From Strongylocentrotus purpuratus (lineage: Eukaryota; Echinodermata; Echinoidea; Camarodonta; Strongylocentrotidae), in NCBI RefSeq assembly GCF_000002235.5, contig NW_022145611.1, positions 9,182,242 through 9,246,241 on the forward strand: a stretch of 64,000 nt of DNA. Reading direction: 5' to 3'. The stretch's first letter is position 1; each line of letters opens with the position of its first letter. This document shows positions 62,901-64,000 of this stretch, piece by piece. The notes under the pieces were generated by a model. The model made no database searches, was not told the origin of the DNA, and saw nothing but the letters and a program-made list of their open reading frames with translations. The translations under genes and the position numbers were made by a program.

Positions 62901-62920
62901 TCCATACCAGCGAAAGGACC
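47935..62920 (-). CDS. Large acidic, Ser/Pro-rich protein, unidentified (5' partial, 12 exons)
   Basis: Exons in transcription order: 62891-62920, 62233-62319, 61457-61746, 60731-60882, 59838-60021, 58446-58610, 55590-55650, 53985-54050, 51255-52002, 49814-50932, 48717-48811 and 47935-48372 (stop TAG). All borders are GT-AG and phases join without a break: 3,435 nt, 1,144 residues plus stop. The start lies right of the window. Features in order: a conserved-looking acidic start (GPFAGMDSEEIAKICGEDFV then FGLLSQEEF); two Glu/Asp tracts (exons 3 and 5); a possible helical segment (SIGDFMEQENFGKCLEQLQS); a basic helix (EEYLRRRKEEVAKAVEDTRK); a Pro-rich stretch (KPAIPPRQNKPAPRKMPPLP) that could bind SH3 domains; and about 600 residues of Ser/Thr/Lys-rich disorder. 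The C-terminus has a likely helix, ALAMLQHYSDMLVNLVRDKM. I do not recognise the family. A scaffold or cytoskeleton-associated role would be a guess. Confidence 0.8.
52181..52330. repeat. Foldback repeat (CATGTTTCATAAAACTTG...)
   Basis: Left CATGTTTCATAAAACTTG then TATCAATAACAAG pairs with right CTTGTTAACGATAACAA then ATTTTATGAGACAGG. It lies in the intron about 180 bases upstream of the 51255-52002 exon. A related, more decayed pair lies at 60963-61060. Confidence 0.65.
53567..53807. mobile_element. 241-bp palindromic element with a central tRNA-like gene
   Basis: The arms 53567-53660 and 53715-53807 are reverse complements with about seven mismatches over 93 bases. Each ends in GTTTAAAC and contains AAATAAGATCGATTGATCGA. 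The arms extend into the acceptor stem of the tRNA-like sequence at 53650-53724. A 16-base word, AAACAACTTTAGATTT, occurs just left (53500-53515) and at the right edge (53804-53819), possibly a target duplication or a rearrangement scar. Confidence 0.8.
53650..53724 (-). tRNA. tRNA-like sequence, anticodon loop CTGGCAA (GGC, Ala-type), possibly defective
   Basis: The minus strand is 75 nt. It has an acceptor-like stem GGAACCA/TGGTTCC (extendable to 11 bp), an A box TGGCCTGGTGG and a B box GGTTCAAATCC. The anticodon stem is GCTGC/GCAGT around the 7-base loop CTGGCAA, giving anticodon GGC. The T stem GCAGG/CCCGC has one A-C mismatch, and the D region is about three bases too long with a poor stem. 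GGC is an unusual Ala anticodon in animals. It may be a transposon-borne tRNA pseudogene rather than a working tRNA. Confidence 0.6.
54645..54900. mobile_element. MITE-like element, family Y copy 1
   Basis: The words TATAAAGACCGCTCAAGGGA, GACAAGAAATGTGGTCTTTA and CAGGTGGTCGCTAAAGCAGG are followed by a second GGTGGTCTTTCTATACAGG near the right end, then GGGTTGACTGTA. The family is shared with 55310-55475. The ends are loosely inverted (acctgt/acaggt with AAAGACC/GGTCTTT). Confidence 0.65.
55310..55475. mobile_element. MITE-like element, family Y copy 2
   Basis: AACCTGTCTATAAAGACCAC and CCAAGGGAGACAAGA at the left, AATGTGGTCTTTGTAGACAG inside, and GTCACTAAAGCAGGCTTGAC then TGTA at the right. 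It has the same orientation as copy 1 and is shorter and cleaner. Its right edge is 115 bases from an exon of the downstream gene. Confidence 0.7.
55775..56132. mobile_element. 358-bp MITE with TA on both sides
   Basis: The left end CCGTAATTAACGTTGTATTA is matched by the right end, the complement of CCATAATTAACGTTGTATAA. TA flanks both ends (55773-55774 and 56133-56134). Subterminal GTGCG and TTAATAC words also face each other. No coding frame. This fits a non-autonomous Tc1/mariner-type element. Confidence 0.7.
61225..61405 (-). mobile_element. ~180-bp MITE-like repeat, second copy of the 24422-24610 family
   Basis: Read on minus, it shares AGGAGGGATTAGAC, GACAGGTGGTTATCTCATCA and ACATAAGAAAA, then GGATCATGGGG, with the insert in SINE copy 2. 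It lies in an intron of the unidentified gene, about 50 bases from exon 61457-61746. Confidence 0.7.
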
Positions 62921-64000
62921 CTGGGTAAAAAATAAATAAGTAATTTAAATTATGATCGCGCTAAAATATGAGGAAGAAATATTCATGAAATGTTATCATC
63001 ACGTTGTGTAAGTTCTCTTCATAAATGCTTGGTTGGTAGAGGTTTTTTTAATAAATTTGTATTTCAGATGAAGGTGTTGTAACCTGTTTGACCTTAATTG
63101 ATATTGGTATAAAATGCACTTTCCATAGAACCCAGCCTGAGGTTTTTCTCAGGAATTAATTTCAATGGTTTTAGATCTGTGCTACATCATTCAGATGCAG
63201 ATTCCTGAAAAGGTATATGTATATCAATTGTAAATCTTCTAAGAGATGTAAACATAGCTTCCTCAAATCATACATGTATGGTTTCAGACGATATCAAGCA
63301 GAAAATCTATTTTTTTTTTGTTATTATCCAAGAAACAATTAGAAAGAAGATAGATTTAGCACATGAATTGGAATTACAATGGCTTCATCTTCCAAAGGAG
63401 TTTTTTTACAGTCTTTCAAAACATATGCTCTTTACTACTACTCAAGTTGAAAAGTATGATCACATTTACATATATTCCAAATCATTAAGTAGCTTTAATT
63501 GCTTTAATTCATCTAAAACTATAAAACATTCAGTAAATGTCATATTATAATTTAAGTGATATATACAAGAATATGAAAAAGTACTGGTAAAGTTTGAATG
63601 AAGAATGCATGCATGATTAGCGAAGATACATTTATTCAATAATGTCTACAGATATATATGGCTAAGAATAATAATGTGTTCTTTAGTAAGTTGCTACGAG
63701 AAAATACAAAGAAATGAAATGTACAGTGAAATTCACACAAATTAGTTTTTCTATTGTAAGTGGTGCTTGTCAAGTTTATAGAAATCGTTCTTAGTTATTA
63801 GTGGTGCACACAAAAAGTTAGCAAAAATAAGTTCAATTACACACTAACATTTATCAGTGGATAAGATTTGTCAACATCAACCTCACAAACCTCATACAAT
63901 ACAGAGTGAATGCTTTCAATTAATGGAAAAGGTATATTGTTCTATATTATACTATGGCAGGAAATAATGCTTTTACATGTCATCGTGAGGGTTGAAAATG
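62921..64000. other. Intron of the unidentified minus-strand gene, no feature seen
   Basis: AT-rich, no exon with splice borders and coding bias found on the minus strand. The plus-strand frame at 63278-63547 has the composition of intronic sequence. Confidence 0.4.

Overview
The window is animal nuclear DNA. It has small exons with GT-AG introns, AT-rich introns, many simple repeats and many short inverted-repeat and tRNA-derived repeats. The repeat types and the protein matches suggest a marine invertebrate, most likely an echinoderm such as a sea urchin or sea star. This taxonomic call is an inference. I reconstructed four protein-coding genes by joining open exons across splice sites in a consistent reading phase.

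Layout. (1) 510-6383, plus strand: nine exons covering the middle and C-terminal end of TRMT6, the non-catalytic subunit of the tRNA m1A58 methyltransferase. A long 3' region full of degenerate tandem repeats follows, to about 8,230. (2) 9834-16862, minus strand: a complete four-exon CHURC1 (Churchill zinc protein, 113 aa), convergent with TRMT6. Its large third-to-second exon intron holds remnants of a DIRS-type retroelement, a LINE reverse transcriptase and a Tc1/mariner-like transposase. (3) 20446-38532, minus strand: a complete two-exon two-pore-domain potassium channel (KCNK family, 441 aa). One 16.8 kb intron splits the first selectivity filter. That intron contains a LINE 3' end sitting inside a (TTC)n microsatellite, tRNA-derived SINEs, foldback elements and several tandem arrays. 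(4) About 38.6-47.9 kb: intergenic DNA with a TTAA-flanked piggyBac-type MITE and many simple repeats. (5) 47935-62920 and beyond the right edge, minus strand: twelve exons (1,144 aa to the stop) of a large, acidic, Ser/Pro-rich, mostly disordered protein that I could not identify.

The four genes have no evident shared pathway. TRMT6 acts in tRNA modification, CHURC1 is a small zinc protein linked to developmental signalling, and KCNK makes a leak K+ channel. The most unusual structures are a 241-bp near-perfect palindrome with a tRNA-like gene at its centre (53567-53807), the microsatellite-embedded LINE, a partial duplication of a TRMT6 exon end with its splice donor, and several nested or paired MITE families.
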